Origin: DASQMT01 sp963839615 | GTDB taxonomy: Bacteria > Actinomycetota > Thermoleophilia > Solirubrobacterales > Solirubrobacteraceae | NCBI GenBank assembly: GCA_963839615.1 | Contig: CAWIVY010000010.1 | Coordinates: forward strand, 620,001 to 684,000 | Length of the DNA: 64,000 nucleotides | Direction of reading: 5' to 3' | In this document: positions 39,713-47,939 of the stretch, piece by piece | Position numbering within the stretch: the first letter of the stretch is position 1 | Layout: every line of letters begins with the position of its first letter | The notes under the pieces: model-generated | What the model was told of the DNA's origin: nothing | What the model saw: the letters and a program-made list of their open reading frames with translations, nothing else | Database searches by the model: none | Position numbers and translations under genes: made by a program

Positions 39713-41575
39713 ATGTGCGGAATCGTCGGCTACGTCGGTCATCGCCCGGTCCAGCAGATCCTGCTCGACGGGCTGGAGAAGCTCGAGTACCGCGGCTACG
39801 ACTCCGCGGGCATCACGCTCCAGGGTGAGCAGGGGCTCGAGGCAGTGCGCGCGGTCGGCAACCTCGCCCACCTGCGCGAGGCGGTCGCCGAGCGCGACGG
39901 CGAGGGCGCCGTCGCGGTGCTCGCGCCGCCCGCCACGACCGGCATCGGCCACACGCGCTGGGCGACGCACGGCCGCGTCTCGGAGGCCAACGCCCACCCG
40001 CACTTCGACACCGACGACCGCGTCCACGTCGTCGTCAACGGCATCGTCGAGAACTACATGGAGCTCAAGCAGGAGCTCCTCGACGACGGCGCCGTCTTCA
40101 CGTCGGAGACCGACGCCGAGGTGATCGCGCATCTGGTCTCCCGCCACCTCGAGGGCGGCGGCCTCGTCGAGGCGGTGCGCGGCGCGTACGCGCGTCTGCG
40201 CGGCCACTACGCGTTCGTGGCGATCGCCGCCGACGCCACCGGCGTGATCGTCGCAGCGCGCAAGGAGTGCCCGCTCGTGGTCGGCCGTGGCGAGGGCGAG
40301 CAGTTCCTCGGCTCTGCGATCCCCGCCTTCCTCGCCCACACGCGCCGCGTGCAGACGATCGAGAACGACGAGATCGTGATCGTGACCGCCGACGACGTCC
40401 GCTTCGAGCGCTCTGACGGCACGCCGGTCGAGCGTGCGATCGAGGAGGTCCACTGGAGCGCGGAGGTGGCCGAGAAGGGCGGCTACGAGACGTTCATGCT
40501 CAAGGAGATCCACGAGCAGGCCGAGGCGGTCGCCGAGACGATCGCCGACCGCACCGCGCGCGGCGACGGCGTCGACCTCGGGGATCTGGGCACGATCGAC
40601 GACGAGCTCCTGCGCACCTGCCGGCGCGTGGTCGTCGTCGCCTGCGGCACCTCCTACCACGCGGGCCTGATCGGCCGCTACGCGATCGAGGAATGGGCCC
40701 GGGTCGGCGTCGAGATGGACGTCGCGAGCGAGTACCGCTACCGCAACCCGGTGATCGGCCCCGGCGACCTCGTGATCGGGATCTCGCAGTCGGGCGAGAC
40801 CGCGGACACCCTGGCCGCGATGCGCCTGGCGTCCGAGCGCGGCGCAACCGTGCTCGCGCTCACCAACGCCATGGGCTCGCAGGCGACGCGCGACGCCGAC
40901 GGCGTGCTCTTCACGCGCTCGGGTCTGGAGGTCTCGGTCGCCGCCACGAAGACGTTCGTCGCCCAGGTCTCCGCGATGTACCTGCTCGGCCTGCGCATGG
41001 CCGAGCTGCGCGGCACGCTCACGCCCGAGCGACTGCACGAGCTGGTCGCGGCGCTCAAGCGGATCCCGCACTGCATCGAGGAGCTGCTCGTGGGCGTGGA
41101 GGACGCGGTCGAGCGCGTCGCGCAGGCCCACCAGGGCGCGGATTTCTTCCTCTACCTCGGGCGCCACGTGGGCCTGCCCGTGGCGCTCGAGGGAGCGCTG
41201 AAGCTCAAGGAGATCTCCTACGTGGCGACCGATGCGTACGCCGCGGGCGAGATGAAGCACGGCCCGATCGCGCTGCTCGACGAGGCCACGCCCGTGGTCT
41301 GCGTCGCGACGGACTCGCCCGTGCTCGAGAAGGTCGTCTCGAACATGCAGGAGGTCCGCGCTCGCGGCGCGCACGTGATCGCGGTCGCGACCGCGGGCAA
41401 CGCCGAGATCGCCGCGCACGCCGAGGAGGTCCTCTGGGTGCCGGAGACCGACTGGATGCTGCAGCCGCTGCTCGCCGTGATCCCGCTCCAGCTGCTCGCG
41501 TACCGGATCGCGCGCCTGCGCGGGTTGAACGTCGACCAGCCGCGCAACCTGGCGAAGACGGTCACCGTGGAATAG
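39713..41575 (+). CDS. glmS: Glutamine-fructose-6-phosphate aminotransferase (isomerising)
   Basis: A 620-residue enzyme making glucosamine-6-phosphate, the entry to amino-sugar synthesis. The N-terminal glutaminase begins MCGIVGYVGH with the catalytic Cys at position 2, then GYDSAG, TRWATHG and HPHFD. Two SIS domains follow (CGTSYHAG and ISQSGETADT; SRHVG-like LGRHVGLPVALEGALKLKE), and the C-terminus ends NLAKTVTVE as in functional GlmS. No ribozyme-type leader is seen; only 11 nt separate it from glmM. Confidence 0.97.
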   Translation: MCGIVGYVGHRPVQQILLDGLEKLEYRGYDSAGITLQGEQGLEAVRAVGNLAHLREAVAERDGEGAVAVLAPPATTGIGHTRWATHGRVSEANAHPHFDTDDRVHVVVNGIVENYMELKQELLDDGAVFTSETDAEVIAHLVSRHLEGGGLVEAVRGAYARLRGHYAFVAIAADATGVIVAARKECPLVVGRGEGEQFLGSAIPAFLAHTRRVQTIENDEIVIVTADDVRFERSDGTPVERAIEEVHWSAEVAEKGGYETFMLKEIHEQAEAVAETIADRTARGDGVDLGDLGTIDDELLRTCRRVVVVACGTSYHAGLIGRYAIEEWARVGVEMDVASEYRYRNPVIGPGDLVIGISQSGETADTLAAMRLASERGATVLALTNAMGSQATRDADGVLFTRSGLEVSVAATKTFVAQVSAMYLLGLRMAELRGTLTPERLHELVAALKRIPHCIEELLVGVEDAVERVAQAHQGADFFLYLGRHVGLPVALEGALKLKEISYVATDAYAAGEMKHGPIALLDEATPVVCVATDSPVLEKVVSNMQEVRARGAHVIAVATAGNAEIAAHAEEVLWVPETDWMLQPLLAVIPLQLLAYRIARLRGLNVDQPRNLAKTVTVE

Positions 41576-41646
41576 GAGCCGGGTCCGCACCGGCCCACTT
41601 TCGCCCGCGAGGCAAGTTCGACCGCGGGCCGCGCGTTGATCTCGCG

Positions 41647-42636
41647 ATGGGGATATCGCCGTCGCCCTTCGCGTTCCACCCCGCGGACGCCGCGATCCCC
41701 GCGATCGAGGTCGCGCGACTGACGCGGCGCTTCGGCCGGTTCGAGGCACTGCGCGACGTGTCGCTCGCGGTCGCCCCGGGGGAGGTCCACGCGGTCCTGG
41801 GACCCAACGGCGCCGGCAAGACGACGCTCATGCGGGTGCTGAGCGGGCTGGCCGAGCCGAGCGGGGGCAACGCGTACGTGCTCGCCCGGCGTGCGGGACG
41901 CACGCGGGACCTGCGCCGCGTCATCGGCCTCGTACCGTCGGGCGACCGGTCGTTCTACGAGCGCATCTCGGCGTTGGAGAACCTGGTGTTCTTCGCCCGC
42001 CTGCGAGGGATCAGCGCCCGAGGCGCTCGCACCCGCGCGCTGCAGGTGCTCGCCGACGTCGGCCTCGAGGGTGTTGCGCGGCGGCCGGTCAATGCGTTCT
42101 CGCACGGCATGCAGAAGCGCCTCTCCTTCGCGCGCGCGCTGCTGACCGCGCCGCCTGTCCTGCTGGTCGACGAGGCCACGCACGACCTCGACCCGCGCGC
42201 TGCCCGCCAGGTGCGGGCGCTCGCGACGGCCCGCGCAGAGTCCGGTACCGCGATCCTATGGGCGACGCAGCGGATCGAGGAGCTGCCGGGCTTCGCCGAG
42301 CGCGTCACCCTGCTCGAGCGCGGGGCCGTCCGCTTCACGGGCTCGGTTACCGCGCTCGTCGCCGTCGCCGGCACGCAACGCCACGTCCTGCGCCTCGATC
42401 CCGCCGGGAGCGTGGCGCTCGACGAGCTGGCAGCCGCCCTCCAAGACGGTGGCCGCCTGGAGGCCGCGGCGGACAGCGACCCGGCCCACGCCGTGCTCGT
42501 GCTGGGCCCCAACATGCCGCTGGGCGCGGCGATCGCCGCGCTCCAGGCGGCCGGCGCCGAGATCCTGGGCTGCCGCGACGAGCGCCCGCCGATCGAGCGG
42601 GCGTTCCTCAACCTCACCGAGGATCGCGCGGCATGA
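41647..42636 (+). CDS. ABC transporter ATP-binding protein (probable lasso peptide exporter)
   Basis: A 329-residue nucleotide-binding subunit. Walker A is GPNGAGKT (52-59), the signature is FSHGMQKR, and Walker B is VLLVDEATHDLDP, in which the usual DEPTxGLDP is changed to DEATHDLDP. A C-terminal extension of about 90 residues follows the ATPase fold. It overlaps the permease gene by 4 nt. Position immediately upstream of the RRE, B2 and cyclase genes suggests it exports the lasso peptide and confers immunity, although most known lasso exporters are one-chain (permease-ATPase) proteins. Confidence 0.85.
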   Translation: MGISPSPFAFHPADAAIPAIEVARLTRRFGRFEALRDVSLAVAPGEVHAVLGPNGAGKTTLMRVLSGLAEPSGGNAYVLARRAGRTRDLRRVIGLVPSGDRSFYERISALENLVFFARLRGISARGARTRALQVLADVGLEGVARRPVNAFSHGMQKRLSFARALLTAPPVLLVDEATHDLDPRAARQVRALATARAESGTAILWATQRIEELPGFAERVTLLERGAVRFTGSVTALVAVAGTQRHVLRLDPAGSVALDELAAALQDGGRLEAAADSDPAHAVLVLGPNMPLGAAIAALQAAGAEILGCRDERPPIERAFLNLTEDRAA

Positions 42637-43481
42637 GCGCGGCCGCCCGGCAGCGGCTGGCGGTCGGCTTCGCGGAGACGCGCAAGCTCCAGGCGTTCGT
42701 GCGCCGCGACCTGCTGGTGATGCTCAGCTACCGCGTCGCCTTCGTCAGCGACCTGATCTTCATCGCAGCCCAGGCCGTCCTCTTCTACTTCCTCGCCCGG
42801 ATCGTGGATCCCGCGCAGCTTCCGACCTATGGAGGCACCACCGCGACCTATATGGAGTTCGTGATGATCGGCGTCGTGGTCAGCACGGTCGGCGGCCTGT
42901 TGCTCCAGCGCGTGGCGAGCGCGATCCGCGACGAGCAGATGATGGGGACGCTCGAGTCGCTGCTGATGAGTCCGACGTCGCTCGCGACGATCCAGGCCGG
43001 GTCGATCGCCGTCGACCTGCTCTTCGTCCCCGTGCGCATGGGCGCCCTGCTGGCCGTCGTCGCGATCGCCTTCGGCCTCGACCTGCACGCGGACGGGGTG
43101 ATCCCGGCGGTCATCATCTTCGCCGCCTTCGTGCCCTTCGTCTGGGGACTCGGGCTGGCCGGCGCCGCAGGCACGCTGACCTTCCGCCGTGGCGGCGGCC
43201 TCGTGGCCGCCGCGGTGAGCGTCCTCGCTCTTGCGTCGGGCGCGTTCTTCCCGCTCACCCTGCTGCCCGCCTGGCTCCAGACGCTCGCCGAGGTCAATCC
43301 GCTCGCCATCGCCATCGAGGGGATCCGCGAGGCGCTGATCGGCGGCGCGGGGTGGGAGGCGGTGCGCTCCGATGTCCTGTTGCTGTTGCCGTTGTCGGCG
43401 CTCGCGATCCTGGTCGGCGCGGTCGCGTTCCGCGCCGCACTGGCGCGTGAACACCGGCGTGGGACCTTGGGTCTGTATTGA
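42633..43481 (+). CDS. ABC-2 type transporter permease
   Basis: A 282-residue membrane protein with about six transmembrane helices. It has the ABC-2 pattern: a cytoplasmic N-terminal helix (ETRKLQAFVRRDLLVMLSYR), the DEQMMGTLESLLMSPTS loop that contacts the ATPase, and the late LTLLPAWLQTLAEVNPL segment. It overlaps the ATPase start by 4 nt and precedes the RRE gene by 28 bp. It probably forms the exporter with the preceding gene. Confidence 0.86.
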   Translation: MSAAARQRLAVGFAETRKLQAFVRRDLLVMLSYRVAFVSDLIFIAAQAVLFYFLARIVDPAQLPTYGGTTATYMEFVMIGVVVSTVGGLLLQRVASAIRDEQMMGTLESLLMSPTSLATIQAGSIAVDLLFVPVRMGALLAVVAIAFGLDLHADGVIPAVIIFAAFVPFVWGLGLAGAAGTLTFRRGGGLVAAAVSVLALASGAFFPLTLLPAWLQTLAEVNPLAIAIEGIREALIGGAGWEAVRSDVLLLLPLSALAILVGAVAFRAALAREHRRGTLGLY

Positions 43482-43509
43482 CGATGACCGGCCGAGGAAT
43501 GGCTTGCAC

Positions 43510-43779
43510 ATGACATCCAGACGACTTCGACTGCGGGCCACCGACCTGCACTGGCGCGAGATCGACGGCGAGCTCGTCGCCCTCGACGGGCGGCTGTCGA
43601 CGTATCTGGCCGCCAATTCGGCAGGTGCCCTGCTGTGGCAGACGCTCGTGGAGGGCGCCACCCGCGACGACCTCGCGGACACACTCGTGGCGGCGCACGG
43701 AATCGATCGCGAGCGCGCGGTCGCCGACGTCGAAGCCTACGTCGCCGAGCTGGCGGCCCAGGGCCTGCTCGAGTCATGA
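43510..43779 (+). CDS. PqqD family protein, lasso peptide RRE (B1)
   Basis: An 89-residue winged-helix RiPP recognition element. It has the PqqD pattern: a strand pair (LHWREIDGELVALDGRLSTYL), then ANSAGALLWQTLVEGATRDDL and a C-terminal helix VAELAAQGLLE. In lasso pathways such a protein binds the conserved leader of the precursor and hands it to the B2 protease. It overlaps the B2 gene by 4 nt. Confidence 0.9.
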   Translation: MTSRRLRLRATDLHWREIDGELVALDGRLSTYLAANSAGALLWQTLVEGATRDDLADTLVAAHGIDRERAVADVEAYVAELAAQGLLES

Positions 43780-44156
43780 TCGCCAGGTTGCGCGCGACGC
43801 TGCGGCGTCACGCCTCCCGGCTCGACCCGGCGGCGCTGCAGGGCGCCTGGTGGACGCTGCGCGCCGTGCGGCGGGCTCGCCGCGAGCTGCGCGCAGACTC
43901 GGTCGCGGCCATCCGCCTGCCCGCACCGCCCGACCTTCCCGACCGCGCGGAGCGCGGTGTGAGCGCAGTCCTGCGGAGGCTCGAGCCCAGTTGCCTGGAG
44001 CGCGCGCTCGTGTTGCAGCGCTGGCTGGTCTCGCGCGACGATCCCCGGGCGGTCGTGATCGGCGTGACCGCGCCCGGCGACGACTTCCGCGCCCACGCCT
44101 GGCTCGACGGCGAGCCTGCGCCGGAGTACCACGAGATCAGGCGGATCGCACCGTGA
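43776..44156 (+). CDS. Lasso peptide biosynthesis B2 protein (transglutaminase-like leader peptidase)
   Basis: A 126-residue cysteine protease. The catalytic triad is recognisable: Cys73 in EPSCLERALVLQRWL, His107 and Asp111 in FRAHAWLDG. It removes the leader from the precursor after RRE delivery. The N-terminal helical part (ALQGAWWTLRAVRRARREL) is typical of stand-alone B2 proteins. Overlaps of 4 nt on both sides couple it to the RRE and the cyclase. Confidence 0.92.
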   Translation: MIARLRATLRRHASRLDPAALQGAWWTLRAVRRARRELRADSVAAIRLPAPPDLPDRAERGVSAVLRRLEPSCLERALVLQRWLVSRDDPRAVVIGVTAPGDDFRAHAWLDGEPAPEYHEIRRIAP

Positions 44157-45361
44157 ACGCGCTCGCATCGCTCGAGCTCGCGGTCGGGTTCGCGCTCGAC
44201 GGCGGCGATCCCACGCCGTTGCCGTGCGCGCGGCAGGGGAGTCCGCTCGCAGCGCTCGACGCCGCGATCATGCCCGCGCTGCTGCGACCACCGTGCCTCG
44301 TCAGCTTCTCCGGCGGACGGGACTCGTCCGCCGTGCTCGCCGTCGCAGCGCGTATTGCGCGCGGCGCGGGCCTCGCGGATCCGATCCCGATCACGATTCG
44401 CGTCCCGGCTGCGCGGGCGGCGGGCGAGTCCGAATGGCAGGATCGTGTCATCCGCCACCTGGAGCTCGAGGATTGGGTCCGCCTCGAGTTCACGGATGAT
44501 GAACTCGACGCCGTGGGGCCGGTCGCGCGCGCCGCGATGAACCGCCACGGCCTCCTCTGGCCCTTCAATGCTCACGTCCACATACCGTTGCTCGAGGCGG
44601 CGCGCGGCGGCTCGCTCCTGACGGGCATCGGCGGCGACGAGCTCTTCACGGCCGCCACGAGCCCGCGGGCGGCCGCCGTGCTGGCGCGTCGCACGCGCCC
44701 CGTCGGCCGGGACGTGCGGCGCGTCGCCCTCTACGCAGCGCCGCGGCCGCTACGGCGCTGGTGGTACGGGCGTCGAGAGCTCCCGCTCCCCTGGCTCACC
44801 ACAGCCGGCCGTGGGGCCGCATCGGCGGCCTTCGCGGAGCTGGACGCCGCTGAGCCCCGCCGGCTCGCGGCCCGTCTGGCCTGGCTGCGCAGCCTTGGCG
44901 CGCTGACCCGCGGCCCGGAGAGCCTGTCGATACTCGCTGTAGCCGCAGGAGCGCAACTCGTGCATCCGCTGCTCGAACGCGGACTCTGGGCCGCGCTGGC
45001 TCGTGAGGCCCCGCGCGGGGGGTACCTCGGGCGGACCGAGGCGATGCGGGGGCTGTTCGGCGGCCTCCTGCCCGATCGGGTTCTGGCGCGGTCCGACAAG
45101 GCCGGCTTCGACGAGGTGTTCTTCGCGCGCCACAGTCGCGCGTTCGCCGACACGTGGGCGGGGGAGGGCGTGCCGGCTGAGCTCGTCGATGCAGTACGGT
45201 TGCGCGCGCACTGGGCGGAGCCGGCCCCTGAGGCGCAGTCGTTCACCCTCTTGCAGGCAGCCTTCCTCGCGTCAGCCGCAGAGCGCGTCGAGCAGCCGCT
45301 CGGTCGCCTCGCCGAGCGCGTCCCAGCGGCGGGGACGGCGGAGCCGCCACACCGGCAGTGA
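44153..45361 (+). CDS. Asparagine synthetase-like lasso cyclase (C protein) lacking a glutaminase domain
   Basis: A 402-residue ATP-dependent enzyme that adenylates the ring Asp side chain and closes the isopeptide with the core N-terminus. The PP-loop is SFSGGRDSS (51-59), followed by GIGGDELFTA and the late LLPDRVLARSDKAGFDEVFF motif of asparagine synthetases. Most asparagine synthetases and many lasso C proteins carry an N-terminal amidotransferase-like region of about 200 residues; here the synthetase domain begins almost at once. The 3' end overlaps the opposite-strand kinase gene by 90 bp. Confidence 0.9.
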   Translation: MNALASLELAVGFALDGGDPTPLPCARQGSPLAALDAAIMPALLRPPCLVSFSGGRDSSAVLAVAARIARGAGLADPIPITIRVPAARAAGESEWQDRVIRHLELEDWVRLEFTDDELDAVGPVARAAMNRHGLLWPFNAHVHIPLLEAARGGSLLTGIGGDELFTAATSPRAAAVLARRTRPVGRDVRRVALYAAPRPLRRWWYGRRELPLPWLTTAGRGAASAAFAELDAAEPRRLAARLAWLRSLGALTRGPESLSILAVAAGAQLVHPLLERGLWAALAREAPRGGYLGRTEAMRGLFGGLLPDRVLARSDKAGFDEVFFARHSRAFADTWAGEGVPAELVDAVRLRAHWAEPAPEAQSFTLLQAAFLASAAERVEQPLGRLAERVPAAGTAEPPHRQ

Positions 45362-46135
45362 GCTCAGCTCGACCAAGGCCGCCGGGCTCGTCGGCGCCAG
45401 CCGCACCGTGCGCCCCGGGAGGAGCGTGAGGAGACGCTCCGGCCCCCGCAGGGACTCGAGCGAGAGTTGCGAGTGCCAGGCGAGCGTGACGAAGCCCCGC
45501 AACGGCACCTGAGCCGGTACGACGCCGAGGGCCAGCCGCCAGCGCTCGCGCTGGCCAACGACGCCGAGGGACTCGCCCACGCCGAGCCGTTCGGACGTCT
45601 CCTGACGTAGGTCGATGCATCGTGGCCCGGCCAGCGCGGCTTCGCCGTTGACGACGAGCAGGTCGTCGGTCAGCACCGGATGACCGTGCAGGGCGAGCCA
45701 GGCGAGCGTAGTGCTCTTGCCGTTCCCCTTGTCGCCGAGGATCGCCCACGCTCCGTCCCCCACTACCACCGCTCCAGCGTGGAAGCTGTCGCGACCCATC
45801 CAGCGGGCCGCGACCGCCGCCGCCGGCGCGAGGTAGGGATGGACCAGGTCGCGGTCGGGCGGACGATCGTCGAGCCGGAAGGTCACCCGCCCGGCGCGCC
45901 GGTCAACATCGACCCAGCCACGCTGGAGTTTGAGCTGCGCGCCGTCCGGGCCGACCGCGTCGAGCGCCGGCGCGTCGTTGCCGGGCTGCGCATGGCGGAG
46001 CTCGAGCGACGGCCAGGCGGGCGGCGCGTCCACCAGCAGACCATCGGCGCCGTGCAGGCCCACGAGCCGGAAGCCGTAACAGCCGGCGGGCCTGGACGTT
46101 CGCCCAGTAGTCAGCGGATCAGGGAGGTTGGACAA
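45272..46135 (-). CDS. HPr kinase-like protein, putative lasso peptide kinase
   Basis: A 287-residue protein with an HprK-type catalytic region: FHAGAVVVGDGAWAILG followed by the P-loop GDKGNGKST (134-142) and HPVLTDDLLVV. The N-terminal 110 residues are beta-rich and unlike HprK. Related kinases in some lasso clusters phosphorylate a serine at the C-terminus of the peptide. The gene sits between the cyclase and the precursor but on the opposite strand. TTG start at 46135 is 36 nt from the precursor start; an in-frame GTG about 25 codons later is possible. It is convergent with the cyclase (90-bp overlap). Confidence 0.8.
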   Translation of the reverse strand: MSNLPDPLTTGRTSRPAGCYGFRLVGLHGADGLLVDAPPAWPSLELRHAQPGNDAPALDAVGPDGAQLKLQRGWVDVDRRAGRVTFRLDDRPPDRDLVHPYLAPAAAVAARWMGRDSFHAGAVVVGDGAWAILGDKGNGKSTTLAWLALHGHPVLTDDLLVVNGEAALAGPRCIDLRQETSERLGVGESLGVVGQRERWRLALGVVPAQVPLRGFVTLAWHSQLSLESLRGPERLLTLLPGRTVRLAPTSPAALVELSSLPVWRLRRPRRWDALGEATERLLDALCG

Positions 46136-46171
46136 TCCGGTGCTCGGAAAGCCGCGAGATCGGATAGTGGC

Positions 46172-46324
46172 GTGACGCCAGAACAGTCTCCCCAGGAAGA
46201 GTACGAAGCCCCCAAATTGCAGGTTCTCGGCTCAGTGGCCGAGCTCACGCAGGCATGCAAGAGGCTCGGCGGGTCGGACTTCTTCATCTTCCGAGGCTCG
46301 CAGCTCGTGTGCAGCTCCGGCTGA
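46172..46324 (+). CDS. Lasso peptide precursor
   Basis: A 50-residue precursor starting at GTG 46172. The leader holds the complete recognition motif YxxPxLxxxGxxxxxT as YEAPKLQVLGSVAELT (residues 11-26), with the penultimate-leader Thr at 26. Cleavage after Gln27 would give a 23-residue core. Core residue 1 is Ala28 and Asp36 is core residue 9, giving a 9-residue macrolactam. The tail is FFIFRGSQ then LVCSSG; bulky Phe at core 10, 11 and 13 or Arg at 14 could act as plugs. Cys at core positions 2 and 20 could form a ring-to-tail disulfide. Core assignment is inferred from the leader rule. Confidence 0.9.
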   Translation: MTPEQSPQEEYEAPKLQVLGSVAELTQACKRLGGSDFFIFRGSQLVCSSG

Positions 46325-46394
46325 TCGATGCCGCGCTGCGCCGCCCACATCGGGTGGGCGACCGTGGCCCGGTCTGCAGTTGATCGTTCGGTCC

Positions 46395-46416
46395 CGGCCG
46401 ACACCGACGTCGGCCG
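46395..46416. terminator. Hairpin between the lasso precursor and the sugar transferase gene
   Basis: CGGCCGAC and GTCGGCCG form a perfect 8-bp stem around a 6-nt loop, 70 nt after the precursor stop and 17 nt before the next ATG. No T-run follows, so it may end or stabilise the short precursor transcript, or attenuate the polysaccharide operon. Confidence 0.45.
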
Positions 46417-46433
46417 AGGAATCAGGAAAGGAC

Positions 46434-47939
46434 ATGACGCCGCAACTCGCCGCAAGGATTCGCATCCACGAGCCGATAGTCGTCCGCGAGCCCGTCGCAG
46501 GCGAGCACGTGCTCGGGATGCCGGCAGTGGCGCCAGCTGCGCGGTTCGCGCGCGTGGTGCGGCCGGAACTCGAACAGGATTGCCTACCGTCGCTGTGGCG
46601 CCGCGAGGCGCTCCACCGGCGCCTGCTGGGTGTGGCGGACATGGGGGCTACGGCGCTGGCGCTTGTGGTCGTCCTGAACCTCCTGGGCGATGGCCGGGCG
46701 GCGCTCGCCGCGCTGATCGGAACGCCGCTCGTCGTGGTGTTGTTCAAGATCGCCGGCCTGTACGACCGCGACGATCTTCGGCTCGTGCACTCGACGCTCG
46801 ACGAGGCGCCACTACTGCTGCAACTGACAGGCCTGTCCGCGCTCGGCGTCACGATCCTGCAGCCGATCATGGTCGACGGGTCGCTCGGCGGCGCGCAGAT
46901 CGCGGCGCTCTGGCTCGGATCCTTTGTGGCGATCATGGGCGGACGCATGCTGGCGCGGTGGCTCGCCGGACGCATCTCACCGACCGAGCGCTGCCTGGTG
47001 ATTGGGGAGCCCGAGCTCGCCGAACGCGTCCGCGAGCGGCTCGGCGCGAGCCGCGCGCGCGCCGTCGTCGTCGCCTCGTTGCCTCTCGTGGGCGAGGACG
47101 TCGAGGCACTGGACAGCCCCGAAAGCGTCCGGTCTGTCGTCTCGGAGCTGCGCGTGCACCGGCTCATCCTCGCGCCGACGACGGCGGACTCGAGCGATAT
47201 GACGAAGTTGATCCGGATCGCGAAGGCGGTCGGCGTCCACGTGAGCATCCTGCCGCGCATGTTCGAGGCGGTCGGCACGGCCGTGGAGTTCGACGACGTG
47301 GGCGGGATGACCATGCTCGGCGTGAGACGGTTCGGCCTCTTGCGCTCTTCCCGCCTGCTCAAGCGGGCGTTCGACCTCGTCGCCGGCTCCCTGGCGCTCC
47401 TGCTCGCCGGTCCACTGCTGGCGGTGATCGCGCTCGCGATCCGGCTCGATTCCAACGGCCCGGTGTTCTTCCGTCAGCCCCGGGTGGGCCGTGACGGAGG
47501 GCATTTCCGGATCTTCAAGTTCCGGTCGATGGTCAACGATGCGGACGAGCAGAAGGACCTGCTCCGGCCGCTGAACGAGGTCGGCGACGGTCTGTTCAAG
47601 ATCTCGGAAGACCCGCGCGTCACCGGCGTCGGCAGCTTCCTGCGCCGCACGTCGCTCGACGAGTTGCCCCAGCTCTTCAACGTGTTGCGCGGCGAGATGA
47701 GCCTCGTCGGCCCACGGCCGCTCGTGATCGACGAGGATGCGCTCGTCCTCGGTCTCGACCGCAGCCGGCTGCACCTGACGCCGGGCATGACCGGGCCCTG
47801 GCAGGTACTGGGGACGCGGGTGCCGATGCAGGAGATGGTCGGCATCGACTACCTGTACGTCGCCAACTGGTCGCTGTGGCTGGATCTCAAGCTGTTGCTG
47901 CGGACGGTGCGCCACGTGGCGCGGCGCGGCAACGTGTGA
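46434..47939 (+). CDS. Polyprenyl glycosylphosphotransferase (initiating sugar transferase)
   Basis: A 501-residue membrane enzyme that loads the first sugar phosphate onto undecaprenyl phosphate. Four or so N-terminal helices (about 65-185), a CoA-binding-like domain (about 190-290, CLVIGEPELAERVRERL), one further helix (about 312-335), and the C-terminal catalytic domain with FRQPRVGRDGGHFRIFKFRSM, RRTSLDELPQLFNVL and GEMSLVGPRPL. It starts the polysaccharide locus. Overlaps the next gene by 4 nt. The ATG has a GGAAAGGA ribosome site. Confidence 0.92.
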   Translation: MTPQLAARIRIHEPIVVREPVAGEHVLGMPAVAPAARFARVVRPELEQDCLPSLWRREALHRRLLGVADMGATALALVVVLNLLGDGRAALAALIGTPLVVVLFKIAGLYDRDDLRLVHSTLDEAPLLLQLTGLSALGVTILQPIMVDGSLGGAQIAALWLGSFVAIMGGRMLARWLAGRISPTERCLVIGEPELAERVRERLGASRARAVVVASLPLVGEDVEALDSPESVRSVVSELRVHRLILAPTTADSSDMTKLIRIAKAVGVHVSILPRMFEAVGTAVEFDDVGGMTMLGVRRFGLLRSSRLLKRAFDLVAGSLALLLAGPLLAVIALAIRLDSNGPVFFRQPRVGRDGGHFRIFKFRSMVNDADEQKDLLRPLNEVGDGLFKISEDPRVTGVGSFLRRTSLDELPQLFNVLRGEMSLVGPRPLVIDEDALVLGLDRSRLHLTPGMTGPWQVLGTRVPMQEMVGIDYLYVANWSLWLDLKLLLRTVRHVARRGNV

